A program made the translations under genes and the position numbers. A stretch of 64,000 bases of DNA, from assembly GCF_032362555.1 (NCBI RefSeq), contig NC_083530.1:5362001-5426000 (forward strand). The letters are read 5' to 3'. The stretch comes from Amyelois transitella. Lineage: Eukaryota; Arthropoda; Insecta; Lepidoptera; Pyralidae. The notes under the pieces were generated by a model. That model made no database searches. It saw only the letters and a program-made list of their open reading frames with translations, and was not told where the DNA came from. The stretch's first letter is position 1, and every line of letters starts with the position of its first letter. This document shows positions 10,433 to 21,624 of this stretch, piece after piece.

Positions 10433-10958
10433 TTTTATCTCTTTTTATCCGAGTTATGGAAAAAGGGTTATGCTTTTTGTGTCTGTGTCTAGGTGTGTAT
10501 ATATAATTCTGTTTTTGCTTTAACACTATGACAATATGCCTTTAAATTGGAGACAGTATGTTCGCTTCAAACATTGTTCTCACTTATGTTATTTTTGGTT
10601 AAATAATTTGTTATTATTCCACACTTATAATTACAAAACCTATTTTATTCTAAGAGTTTAAGTTTAATAAATTAAAATTACAAACACATGTCTGCAATAT
10701 AATCAAATCAATTCAAAAGTAATCAAAGTGCCATATTATACCTTTTTATTGTGTTACATAAATACATAGTGTAAATATTTCATTACCGGTTTCAAGTTCA
10801 ATGTACATTCACCGAGAAAAGTTTTTAAGAAAATGGACATTTCCTGCAAACAGGTTAGGATACGACTGTTTCTTTATACAGACTGTGGGAAAAACTAGGA
10901 AATTTCGTTCGTTGAATATTAATTTTGCAACCGACTATTAAAAAGAAAATTTTCCTAA
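10433..10958. other. Intergenic, nothing identified
   Basis: AT-rich; no gene or shared repeat recognised. Confidence 0.3.
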
Positions 10959-10959
10959 A

Positions 10960-11100
10960 TCCTACTAATATTATAAATGCGAACGTTTGTGAGTATGTCG
11001 GTATGGATAAACAAAAGTTACTCTTTCACGCAAAAACTACTAAACCGATTACGATGAAATTCGGTATGTAGGTAGCTGAAGACCCAGAATTACATTACGT
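10960..11100 (+). mobile_element. Helitron 5' part (TCCTACTAATATTATAAATG family)
   Basis: Starts TCCTACTAATATTATAAATG and continues through CTCTTTCACGCAAAAACTAC, as in copies at 34032 and 43540, but stops before the GC-rich 3' end. Confidence 0.65.
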
Positions 11101-11149
11101 TCTCTTCGCTCTTCAGACTACCTGACACTACGTACTCCTCTGTATCGGT

Positions 11150-11262
11150 CTACTTTTTTGTCTTTCCCTTAGCCTATCTCTTAGTCGCCTTTACGACATC
11201 CATGGTAAAGAGATTGAATGTTCCTATTCTTTTTCTATTGGTGCCGGGGACCAGGCAATAGA
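11150..11262 (-). repeat. SINE1-like element, 5' part
   Basis: Reverse orientation: TTAGTCGCCTTTACGACATC, CATGGTAAAGAGAT and TATTGGTGCCGG are recognisable. Confidence 0.7.
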
Positions 11263-11348
11263 TATTTACATGGAATGTAAAGTAATTCTATGATTCATAA
11301 CATAACATAAAATCACGCCTCTTTCCCGGAGGGGTAGGCAGATACTAA

Positions 11349-11580
11349 TCTAATATATTTAAACGAGCAATTCTTGTATATATATATAATCAGGATATCG
11401 GAAACGGCTCCAACGATTTTCATGAAAGTTACAGATTAGGGGCTTTTCGGCTCAAGGAATCGATTTATCAAGGTCCTAGGTTCGAGAAAAGCTCGGTTCC
11501 CAACATATATAAACATTTTAAAAACCGCGTTTTAAGAAACTATATCAGCGCCATCTCTGGTAGACCGAGCAAAGCTCGGT
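11349..11580 (+). mobile_element. Non-autonomous Helitron, GCTCGG-hairpin family, copy 2
   Basis: Begins TCTAATATATTTAAACGAGC and ends with the ACCGAGCAAAGCTCGGT hairpin. It is the inverted partner of 1631-1854. A SINE2 fragment with GGAGGGGTAGGCAGA (11310-11348) directly precedes it. Confidence 0.7.
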
Positions 11581-11591
11581 ACTATGATTAA

Positions 11592-11785
11592 CTAGAGGCC
11601 GCCCGCGACTTCGTCCGCATGGAAACCCTATCAATCCCGCGGGAACTCTGGGATAAAAAGTAGCCTATGTGTTATTCTGGGTCTTCAGCTACCTACATAC
11701 CAAATTTCATGGTAATCGGTTCAGTAGTTTTTGCGTGAAAGAGTAACAAACATCCATACAAACTTTCGCCTATAAAGTAGTAGGA
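11592..11785 (-). mobile_element. Helitron (TCCTACTAATATTATAAATG family)
   Basis: On the minus strand it ends with the hairpin region GCGGACGAAGTCGCGGGCGG and CTAG (11595-11592). The 5' part is partly eroded. Confidence 0.65.
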
Positions 11786-12138
11786 TATGTCAAGAAAAAT
11801 CAATGGCTACTCGGATGACTTCTCCACGCGGCTGTACCTCTAAGCTCAATGACCATGGGAGCACTTTCACTAACGTTGGCTAGTTGTCTACTTGTCTGTC
11901 TGTGCCTCTTATAGTGATTTATTGTGTTTATTAGACACCTGTCTTATTATACGATAGATTATGTAATGGATACGTTTCTATAGACAATAGATGAGATAAT
12001 ATTATTATGTTGTTATTTATTATGTCTTGTCTGTTTATTGAAATTTTACAAGTAATTTTTTTATGTCATTCTAATATTTTATGCGAAAGTTTATTTGACA
12101 GTTTTCACAGCTAATATTGCTGAACTGATTTTATTGAT

Positions 12139-12395
12139 GCCGTGTGGTTCCCGGCACCAATATGAAAAGGATATAATAACTCAATCTCTTTCCCATGGAT
12201 GTCGTAAAAGGCAACTAAGGGATAGGCAAAAAAACTTGGGATTCTTCTTGTAAGCGATGGCCTAAATAGCAACCTGTCACTATTAGAATCTCAATTCCAT
12301 TATTAAGTCATACAGTTGAACGTGGCATTTCTGTCTTTTCAAGACTGTTGGCTCTGTCTACCCCGCAAGCGATATAGACGTGTTAATATGTATGT
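12139..12395 (+). repeat. SINE1-like element, full-length
   Basis: GCCGTGTGGTTCCCGGCACC head, all blocks and a short ATGT tail; point changes throughout. Confidence 0.85.
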
Positions 12396-12549
12396 TTATA
12401 TACCTAAGTATGAAATTTAGCTGTATTGCAAAATTCTCAGTTATGAAGTAATGAGGCCATCTGTGATTTATTAGTTGGTAGTTTATTGGACCGCCTAACA
12501 TTTAAGATTTAATTGAATTGCAGATTTATGTGAGTACAAGGGTTATTAA

Positions 12550-13913
12550 TCTATACTAATATTATAAAGCTGTAGAGTTTGTTTGTTTGAACGCGCTAAT
12601 CTCAGCAACTACTGGTTCCAATTGAAAAATTCTTTTTGCGTCGAATAGACCATTTATCGAGGAACGCTTAAGGCTATCTATCTATATATATAAAACTCTT
12701 CCGTTACTGAGTGACTGACTGACAGACAACGCATAGTCGAAACTACCGGTCGTAGACAGCTGAAATTTGGAATGTAGGTTCCTTGGGATATGTAGGGGAG
12801 CACTAAGAAAGGATTTTTGGAAATTCAACCCCCAAGGGGGGGAAAAGGGGTAAAAACGTTTCTATGAAAAATCTTATTCCTTGGGTTTATAAACTTGAAA
12901 CTTGGCATGAACACGTACATAGGCAAGTAAATATGTTTGACATTATAAGTTTTTTCAAACTACCCTCCAATCGTGATTTAGGGGGTGCGATTGGGTGACT
13001 GATTTATTAACGCACAGCCGAAACCGCTCGGTATAGGAGTCTGAGATTTTGAACAGAGGTTCCTTTAGTAACATAAGTGAGCACTAAGAAGGGATATTTG
13101 AAATGTCAACCCTCAAGGGGGGGAAACGGGATAAACTGAGCCGGGGCTGCGGGAAAGTTCTAACGAAATACCGTAGCCCCGGAACGCAAAGGGCAACTGA
13201 AGGAACGAGGTGGGTTTTAGTCAGTAAAAGTCTGACACTCCCTTCCGTTCCACCCAGAGCGGGAGAGGTCATTTGATGATTTCCCATCCTTAAAAAAAAA
13301 GACTTTGTATGACAACTTTCAGTCGTCTCTTTAACATACATAATAACATACATAATTATGTACATACATGCATAACATTAATAACATCACGCCTTTAAAT
13401 CCCTATTTTGTGTTAACACTACCCATACAAACAGCTAAAAGGAAACAAGTGAAGAGACGAAATTTGTCCGCATCCATTTTCACCTAAATTCTTAACGTTA
13501 ATGAGATTTACTTTTTATTATCAGGTCAACCTAATAGCCTCACATGTACGTATAACTTCGTAAGAATTTTCTTTCAACTCCTAACCGTTGAGGAGTTGTA
13601 CCTTCCATCATCAGCTCATTCACATGGGATGATGACTATCAGACGCAAATACTTAAACAGATTTTCAGCCTGTGGAAGAAAAAGCCCTGTCGAGATCATT
13701 AAAAAACGCTATATATAACCGAATTACACGTGGGCGAAGCCGCGGGCGGAAAGCTAGTGTAAATATATGTGTGTAATATCACGCTGCAACTATAAGGAGC
13801 AAAGAAATAATGGAAAATGTGAAAAAAAAAACGGGTAAATTTATTTATCATTGAGGGCTTCAATGATGCCCAAAATAACTATTCCACCCGGATGAAGTCG
13901 CGGGCACAGCTAG
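12550..13913 (+). mobile_element. Lep1-type Helitron, interrupted by another Helitron
   Basis: The 5' part 12550-12680 (TCTATACTAATATTATAAAG, AACGCGCTAATCTCAG) and the 3' part 13758-13913 (ATCACGCTGCAACTATAAGG, GCGGGCACAGCTAG) are the two halves of one element. Undisturbed copies are about 250 bp (25022-25267, 43828-44083). A 1077-bp Helitron fills the gap, so this copy is the older one. Confidence 0.75.
12681..13757 (+). mobile_element. Composite non-autonomous Helitron, copy 1
   Basis: Starts TCTATATATATAAAACTC, carries GAGTGACTGACTGACAGACA and CGGGGCTGCGGGAAAGTTCT, and ends GCGGGCGGAAAGCTAG. It has a near-identical partner at 50623-51964 that is 265 bp longer inside. An open frame at 13084-13365 is repeat sequence with no recognisable domain. 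Confidence 0.75.
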
Positions 13914-14039
13914 TATTATACTAATAGTCATCGCCAATCACGACTCTTGGACCTTTATTTAAATCTACCTAGATACATAATTGTATACTAACGATTCGTT
14001 ACACATTAATGATCATGCATACCCACTTAAAACGTCTTT

Positions 14040-14280
14040 AACCTTGCGGGGTAGACAGAGTAAATGTTCACAAGACTCGAAAGGGACGGCTTTTGAAACT
14101 TTGACCTTATAATTATGGCCTTAATGAAGAATCCCTAAGTTCATTAATGGATGTCACACTCATATGATGTCATTGAGAATTTTGGGATGAATGTATTCTA
14201 AGTATTATTTGAGTGAAGGATGCGCGCACGCACGCACTTACGTATGTAAGGGCCGTGTTTAGCTTCATGGAAGTTGGTAC
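14040..14280. other. Intergenic with a SINE1 fragment
   Basis: Holds a small reverse SINE1 piece (CCTTGCGGGGTAGACAGAG) near 14041; otherwise nothing identified. Confidence 0.4.
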
Positions 14281-14476
14281 ATACCTACATACATACATAT
14301 AATCACGTCCTATATCTTGCGGGGTAGACAGAGCTAACAATCTTAAAAAGACTAACAGGCCACGTTTATCTGTTTGGCTTAATGATAGAATTGAGATTCA
14401 AATAGTGACAGGTCGCTAGACCCTTCGCCCAAGAGAAGAATCCCGAGTTTATAAGCCAATCCCTTAGTCGCCATTC
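14281..14476 (-). repeat. SINE1-like element, 3' part
   Basis: Reverse copy from the (CATA)n tail through CTTGCGGGGTAGACAGAGCT and AGTGACAGGTCGCTAG to the middle block; head missing. Confidence 0.8.
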
Positions 14477-14674
14477 ACGAAATTCAATCTAATGGCGTGA
14501 GAAAAACGCAGTTCCTCAAACTGATAAGTATATGCAACACAATGCACAATAAACTCTGGTGCCGCGTACATAAATACTTTCAAATCACGATCTTAAAATT
14601 CACGATGCATGCTCACGAACAATTACAGGGAACTTGAGTTAACTATACGTGCAAGTATCAACTAAATACAATGT

Positions 14675-14937
14675 GCCGTGTGGTTCCCGGCACCAATAAA
14701 GAAAAAAGAATAGGACCACTCCATCTCTTTCTCATGGATGTCGTAAAAGGCGACTAAGGGATGGGCTTATAAACTTGGAAGTCTTCTTTTAGGAGATGGG
14801 CTAGCAACCTGTCACTATTTGAGTTTCAATTCTATCATCAAGCCAAATAGCTGAGCGTGGCCTATCAGTCTTCCAGACTCTTGGCTCAGTCTACCCCGCA
14901 AGGGATATAAACGTGATTACATGTATGTATGTATGTA
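14675..14937 (+). repeat. SINE1-like element, full-length
   Basis: Complete head-to-tail copy ending in (ATGT)n. Confidence 0.85.
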
Positions 14938-15002
14938 AATACATACATTATACATATAGTCAGTCTGTTTTTTATCTCCGCCTCTGTCACTTAACTATAT
15001 AA

Positions 15003-15300
15003 CCTCGTCTTTATCCCTTGCGGGGCAGACAGAGCCGACAGTAAGCTATGACAGGACAGGCAGGTGGCCTTTCAGTCTTTTGAAGATAACTGAAATGTAA
15101 CAATCTCGCTTTTCCATAGATATCGTAACAGGCAACTAAGGGAGATGCAAATTTTGGGATTCTACTTTTAGGCGAAGGGACTAGCAACCTATGTCATCAT
15201 TTCAATCTCAATACTATCATTGCTGAATATGGCCTTTCAGTATTTTTAAGTCTGTTGGCTCTGTCTACCCCGCAAGGGATATATACGTGTCTTAATGCAT
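15003..15300 (+). repeat. Two SINE1 pieces, opposite orientations
   Basis: A short reverse piece (TTGCGGGGCAGACAGAGCC) at 15018-15036 is followed by a diverged forward copy (GGCAACTAAGGGA ... CCCCGCAAGGGATATATACG). Confidence 0.65.
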
Positions 15301-15698
15301 ATGTAAATAATATATTCCCGAAACAGTCATCACACCAAGTACTGATAGTAGTGGGAAATTGAAGTAATGAACTCTTAAAGAATAAAAATTAAAACAAAAT
15401 AAATTAAGAACTTTCTCCATTTTTAAAAGTCGGTAAAAAAGAAAGCGTTTTATTGTTTTGTTTGTATGAAATGCACGTAATTTTTAGTATGTAACTATTA
15501 TTATGACCGACTACAAATGTCCTTACTAAACCAGGGAAATTGTCAAATTTGTCATTCCACACGGAAGAGTGGATCAAAATTCTGACCCCGTTCCGTTCTA
15601 TTACATCACAATTACGTAACATTTATTTAATGCGTGTTTCCGTACGCAGAACGGAACGTCATCTTGGAATTCGTCAACGCTTAAGAATTATTTTTACA

Positions 15699-16130
15699 CT
15701 AGCTGTGACCGCGACTTCGTCCGCGTGGAATAGTTATTTGGGCATCATTGAAGCCCCGACATTGACGAACGTATATTGATCAAATAAAGGACGTCCTGGT
15801 AAAGGGTCAGGTCAAAAGTACCCGAAACCGCCGAGCTTGCATGAAGAGTTATGAATGTGGATGAAGCGAAGGAAGTATGCAGAGATCGTGGCAAGTGGAA
15901 AGAGGTAGTCTCTGCCTACCCCTCCGGGAAAGAGGCGTGATGTTATGTATGTATGTTGAAGCCCCCAAGGATGAATAATTAACCCCGTTTTTCACATTTT
16001 CCAATATTTCTTCGCTCCTAATAGTTGCAGCCTGATGTTATATAGATTTTTTCAATTCGAACCAGTTGTTCCTGAGATTAGCGGGTTCAAACAATAAAAC
16101 AAACTCTTCAGCTTTATAATATTAGTATAG
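15699..16130 (-). mobile_element. Lep1-type Helitron carrying a SINE2 insertion, copy A
   Basis: Minus-strand Lep1 (CTAG end at 15702-15699, 5' AT-rich end near 16130) split by a SINE2. TTGAAGCCCC stands on both sides (15748-15757 and 15956-15965), which is a target-site duplication. The same arrangement at the same site of the Helitron is seen at 47189-47640. Confidence 0.75.
15795..15955 (+). repeat. SINE2-like element inside a Helitron
   Basis: Reads AAAAGTACCCGAAACCGCCG, then ATGAATGTGGATGAAGCGAA, GTGGCAAGTGGAAAGAGGTA, CTCCGGGAAAGAGGCGTGAT and an ATGT tail. It is flanked by a 10-bp direct repeat, so it behaves as a retroposed SINE. Confidence 0.8.
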
Positions 16131-16225
16131 GTGGTAATTTTAATGTACAATCCTGAACTATTAAAACTTGTAATTTTCACTGTTTTAAGTTTTGTAAGAA
16201 TTAAATGTATCTTTTTTACAGCACA

Positions 16226-16409
16226 TCCTTACAAACCTTCGCATCTTTTTCATTATAAATGCAAAATTATGTCTGTCTTTGTTCCGCTTTCACAGCTAAA
16301 CCGCTGGACCGATTTAAATGAATTTTTTTGTGCATACCACAGACCTTCGGGAGTAACATAGGGGTTTTCTGGAATTTCCCACGGGAGCGAAGCCCCGCGC
16401 AAAAGCTAG
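16226..16409 (+). mobile_element. Helitron 3' part, AGCCCCGCGC hairpin family
   Basis: Ends GGGAGCGAAGCCCCGCGC, AAAAG, CTAG. Upstream holds TTCACAGCTAAACCGCTGGA, typical of lepidopteran repeat elements. The exact 5' end is uncertain. Confidence 0.55.
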
Positions 16410-17032
16410 TTTATTATACCTATCAGTCAAAAGTTACGAACAAAGATAAACATTTGTCAAACTTTAGTAAAATTCGTCGAAACTGAAAATAATATGTTGC
16501 AAATGTAAATTTTAACAATACTTTTTAGTTCAAGGTGCTACGGAATATTAAAAGTTTACCGTGAGAAATAAACAAGAATACTTACAAAAATAATGTGAGA
16601 AACATTTATACAAACACACCACACCTCATTATAATTTCAAAATTATCTTTGACTATTCAACATATATATACCTATATATCTTTTGTTAATTAGGTGCTTA
16701 TAATTATTTATGTGAAATTCGTTTAATGACATAGCCTTAAAATTAAACCTATATTTTTTCACACCAAAGTTTTCACGATATAAGTATAATTAACTCCTTA
16801 ATTTCCGTTCCCGCGGGAATTTTGGGAAATTCTCTCTTAGTTCAACCGAAGACCACATATACATAGAACCTACATACGTACATACAGTCACGTCTATATC
16901 TCGTAGCATAACATTTTCTTCAATTACAACCAGTAGTTCCTGAGATTAGCGCGTTCAAACAAACTAGCTCTTCTATACTAGCTACTACTACTTTCTTCTA
17001 TACTAACTACTAGCTTTAAATCTATACTAATA

Positions 17033-17261
17033 CTAGCTGTCCCGGCAAACGTTGTTTTGCCATATAAATCACTTTTAAGTAATTTATAGTTAAAAAAAAT
17101 GTTAAGTGTGGACAACCCTTAACACTTAGGGGTATGAAAAATAGATGTTAGCCGATTCTCAGACCTACTGAATATGCATGCAAAATTTGGTTAAAATCGG
17201 TAAAGCCGTTTCGGAGGAGTACGGAGACAAACATTGTGACACGAGAATTTAATATATAAGA
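17033..17261 (-). mobile_element. Helitron, CCGGGACAGCTAG family
   Basis: On the minus strand it starts TCTTATATATTAAATTCTCG and ends GTTTGCCGGGACAGCTAG. A 39-bp 3' remnant of the same family is at 33026-33064, next to a Lep1 element. Confidence 0.65.
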
Positions 17262-17579
17262 TAAGACGTACCTATAGATTTAAAGCTGATGAAGTGTAAA
17301 AAATTGCCGTGACATACGGACTTACGGACGGGCATAGCGATTTCAGCAATTTGTTTCGGAACCCTTAAAAATTACCTCAAAAAATCTGTGACAAGGATGT
17401 TTCAACTTCACTGAAAGCAGTGCGCCTTGAACACGGCGACCTGCGAGTGCCCACGCGCACAAATTATATGAATAGTGAATTGAATACATACCTAGTTTGC
17501 AATTAATTGCTTAACTTACATACATACTTCTCAATTTAACTGCGTAAATTTTAAATTTTATAAGCTGTTTGCTCTTTAA

Positions 17580-17732
17580 AAAACCTTCATGGCTGATTTT
17601 GGTAACATTTGACCCAAGGAATCACAATTCCATCATAAGGCCGACCAGCTGAGCGTGGCCTGTCGGTTTTTTCAAGACTGTTGGCTCTGTCTACCCCGCA
17701 AGGGATGTGGACATGATTATATATATGTATGT
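17580..17732 (+). repeat. SINE1-like element, 3' half
   Basis: Starts in the middle block and ends CTACCCCGCAAGGGATGTGG plus an ATGT tail. Confidence 0.75.
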
Positions 17733-17739
17733 ATTGATC

Positions 17740-19400
17740 CAGGGAAAGACTAGGCTTTTAGACGGCTTTAACGAACACGACTTACTTTGTCTGGTATTAT
17801 ACGGGGAAGACAGAGCCAAACGTCTCGAAAAAGTGAAAGACCACGTTCATTTGTATGGCTAAATGATGGAATTAAGATTCAAATAATAAGGCTTTACATA
17901 CAACAATAGGATAAGGAAATATATACCTAGCTTCCTATATATATTTCCTGTAAATTCCTAGGGGGCACGTTTACGGGCAAAAGCTTTTTTATTAAGCATT
18001 TTGTATTACATACTTAGCATCATTCCTCGTAAAATAGAGACAAATTACTTTTGTAAAAAGAGAACCGCCTCCAATTAACGTACTACTTTTTTGAAATCTG
18101 ATAATATTATATTTCTAACACCTTCTTCTTAGTGTTAGAAACACTTTCCTGAAAACCGCATCAAAATCGGTATAGTGAAACGCGAGATAATCGCAACATA
18201 GTACAGTATCACAAACATACATTTAAAATGCATGCCCATACTTTATATAAATATTGTTTTCTCAGTAAGTGATTTATTTTATGTAAATCTTATGAGAATA
18301 AAGTTATTCTAAACCTAAACCTAACATTTAACATACGAGGGCAACTTCTTTTTTGAAAAAAAATATCGGATAAAAGGGCGGTAATCATTAGCAATAGATA
18401 CGCAATGAACAAAATAATATCAACTAATTAGTATGTTTCGCAAAAAAATCCATACCATGCTTCGTGAGTTACCTAATTAAATTAATATTTTTTATAGTAG
18501 GTACTAATCGAACAAAATAAGCTTTAACCTTAATATAAAAAAAATAAGAAACCTAAATTAATTTTCTTTCAGCTTTACGTAGTAGAAATCCCAATAAAAA
18601 ATTATATAGGTAAATAAATTTTTTTTTCGTGTTCTCAGCTGTACCTTTAGTCGCTAAGATTGAGGTTAGTTTAATTGCAAAAAAAAATTAATCATCATCA
18701 TTGCCATTTAATATTTTTTTTAGAAAAATGTGTTCAAAAATAGTACCTATTTACTAATACGTTACGTATGTATTCCAAAACTATTTAAAAGCTAATTACA
18801 CTCACCCTTAATAAGATCCTAAATCACAATTATAACTTTTTCAAACAATTTCATTCACTCATTCTTTTTCATTCACTTTTACATACACGCGACCTCTTAG
18901 CCATGTAACTTTGTACTGACTCTGTCACACATAGGTGTATGGTTAAAAATACCTACTTTAAACCCAACTGAGGTGAAGGGAAAGATGTTCAACTTTGCAC
19001 GTTTATTTCGACATACATTACCGCTTTTGTACGTTTAATTTGATTGAGAGTTGTTTTGCGAGAGGTAATGGATATTGTGTTAGGTGAATTTTTTGTCGAT
19101 CATGGGATAATGGTCACGTAATTGTTCGCGGTTGGATTTTTAATTAAGTAATTCTTTTTCGTAGGGTGAATTTAATAGCTGTTAGCTGAGACTTCATCCG
19201 CGTGAATGCTAGAATTTCGTAACGGAACGAAGAAAATTGGTTCAATCTTTAATTTTTTTAGGATGTGGCCGGCTGGGTTCTTTTGTGTGAGTGTTAAAAT
19301 AAAAACATAACACTTAGTTTGTATTCGCGTGTTACTTACATATTAGCGTATACTACAATAAACAAATTATAACAAAAAAAAAACATAAAACATAATAACA
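17740..19400. other. Intergenic, mostly unidentified
   Basis: A weak reverse SINE1 piece lies at 17800-17890. The rest is AT-rich with no gene, tRNA or shared repeat that I recognise. Confidence 0.3.
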
Positions 19401-19404
19401 AAAG

Positions 19405-19490
19405 CGAAAGAAGTATGCAGGGTTCGTGGCAAGTAAAGAGGTTGTCTCTGCCTACTCCTCCGGGAAATATGCGTGATTTATGTATGAATG
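19405..19490 (+). repeat. SINE2-like element, 3' half
   Basis: AAGCGAAAGAAGTATGCAGG, GTGGCAAGTAAAGAGGTTGT and CTCCGGGAAATATGCGTGAT keep SINE2 order. Confidence 0.7.
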
Positions 19491-19819
19491 TGCAATTTCA
19501 AACCTTAGTGCTGACATCTGGTGAAACTTTTAAAAATGATCATATAATTATTAGATAACTTATAACGTGAAATAAAGAAACAAAATTGTGCATTGTAATA
19601 AAAACATTTCTGACAAAAGCAAGCGTAATGTGCCGACTTTTATCATCACATAATTTTATTGGGGTTCCGTGATAAATAGTTTAGATTAGATTTTTGAAAC
19701 TATTTTTTAGCGCCATCTTGTAACAAATTTCTGTACTAGTCTAAAAATTTATTTTCTGTACTAGTCTAAAGATTGATTTTAATGAGCGTTTCACAGTTTT
19801 GAAAGCTGTATTTACAAAC

Positions 19820-19945
19820 ACACATATAATCACGTCTTTATTTCTTATGGGGTGGACAGACCCAATAGTCTCAAAAATACTGAAGGCCAGTTTCAGCTGT
19901 ATGGCTTAATGATGGAATTGAAATAGTGACAGGTTGTTTGCTAAA
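19820..19945 (-). repeat. SINE1-like element, diverged 3' part
   Basis: Reverse orientation, opening AATCACGTCTTTATT and keeping AGTCTCAAAAATACTGA and AATAGTGACAGGTTG. Confidence 0.6.
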
Positions 19946-20439
19946 GTAACGTACGCCTGACGATTCTTTTTAGCGCCATCTAGTAAGAAACTTTTGAACT
20001 AGTTCTCAATATATAATAACATCATTATTATCTTGCAAAGTTTCGCACCGATTTTCTTGTCGAATAAACTTAAAAAATTGTACCTTTCCTATAAATCTGC
20101 AACATTTGATTAACATCAGACTTAAATTAATGTGGTTAAAACAAAAAAAGTACTTTTGCAAGTAATTTAAACATACAGAACCCTTACATACTACAAGGTT
20201 TGCGCTTACTCAATGTGGTATCAAACAATATAGTCGATCACAATCGGTTTTTTAAGCTTGCTATGCGAATTTTCTCCCAACACAATGATCTGAACCAATA
20301 TAACCTCATGAGAACGTTATGTAATGAGAAGAAAACGGTTGACCTTACTTTGAGGCATGTTCACGCGCAGAAGAGAGGTTCTTATTTAAGTTGAAAAGTT
20401 TGCTATTACAAGCTGAGGTTTTTTTTAAAAGGATGTTAT

Positions 20440-20500
20440 TTTAAGACTGTTGGCTCTGTCTGCCCTGCAAGGGATATAGACGTGATTATATGTATGTATA
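20440..20500 (+). repeat. SINE1-like 3' terminus
   Basis: Only AAGACTGTTGGCTCTGTCTG, GCAAGGGATATAGACGTGAT and the ATGT tail remain. Confidence 0.65.
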
Positions 20501-21235
20501 TGTTTGTCATTCGTATTTTTTTAAATTACATTAATTATGAATGCATGCTCGGTTTACCCCGTAAGGATTAAAGAAGTGTTTATTATACCTATGTATGTAG
20601 GAATTTGGTCACATGTGTATATTTGGTTCAATGGGTTATTAAAGGGTGTTGATGTTAACAAGTTGAGTTTACCCTAAATGTTACAAAGAGATCTCACTCA
20701 ATTTCATCTTAAGTGAACGTGGCTTATGAGAATTATTTCCTGCCGAGACGTTTTTCTCTGTCTACCCCGTCAAGTTATATATGTGATTCAAGGTCAAGTT
20801 TAAAAACTTCGATCATAATAACTATGATTCGTTTCTATTTGATTCGTCCTAGAAATAAGGAAACAGATTGACTTAGGTATTAATTCCTATCTACGCCACG
20901 GTAAAGATTAACTATAATGCTTTATTCTACCTACCCGTGTACCGTTTCATCAAAATATGTCCGTTAGATTTATTGCGAGAAAAAGCAACAAACATATTCC
21001 ACACATCCGTTCCTCTAATCATTCACATATCTTTACAAATACGATGGTAGGTATAGAATACAATTCACCGCCGAAATAAATGAATGTATTAAAAAAAGAT
21101 ACGATGACGTAACCGTTTAAGTTAAGGAAGGATTTGTAGATAAAATAATTGCCACGGAAGCGAAGTCAAATACAAAGATTTGGCTTGTTAGCGTTCATAT
21201 GAAACTGTATATAAATTTCAACAAAACTCCCAGCC

Positions 21236-21307
21236 GGCTCGTTGGTCTAGGGGTATGATTTTCGCTTAGGGTGCGAGAGGTCCCGGGTTCAAATCCCGGA
21301 CGAGCCC
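21236..21307 (+). tRNA. tRNA-Pro (anticodon AGG)
   Basis: A 72-nt cloverleaf: acceptor GGCTCGT pairs with ACGAGCC at 21300-21306, with discriminator C at 21307. The anticodon stem TTCGC/GCGAG encloses loop TTAGGGT, giving AGG, which reads proline CCU. The T arm is CCCGGGTTCAAATCCCGG. A T5 run for Pol III termination begins at 21315. There is no intron. It decodes proline in cytosolic translation and stands alone among repeats. Confidence 0.95.
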
Positions 21308-21589
21308 AAATCTCTTTTTGTATTTTTTATTTGCCATTTTAATTTCTTGTTTTCTTTTGATGTGTGCCTATTTTGTTTTTTATGCTTTTTACAGTTTTCT
21401 TAGATTATGCTATCTAACTCTCCACTAACGCCATCTAGCGACCACCACCCAATATTGTAGGGCTATGGTAGATATCTTAATTTGCGACGCGACGTGAATA
21501 TTATTTTTAATTTATATATTGTTTTGTCATTTTAAAAATACCTTTATTTGATTAAATATTTAAAATAGGTATAAATAAAACAAATCAAA

Positions 21590-21593
<4 letters not shown>

Positions 21594-21620
<27 letters not shown>

Positions 21621-21622
21621 TA
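21594..21622. repeat. Poly(T) run
   Basis: About 25 consecutive T. It borders the dead LINE fragment that follows and may be the tail of an older reverse-oriented insertion. Confidence 0.7.
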
Positions 21623-21624
21623 GC

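Noticed and set aside
13084-13365. 93-codon frame, repeated at 51026-51256
   Set aside because: Lies inside the twin composite Helitrons; no recognisable domain and no conserved start context.
20200-20394. 64-codon plus-strand frame
   Set aside because: No homology pattern, splice context or signal peptide recognised; left as unexplained intergenic sequence.
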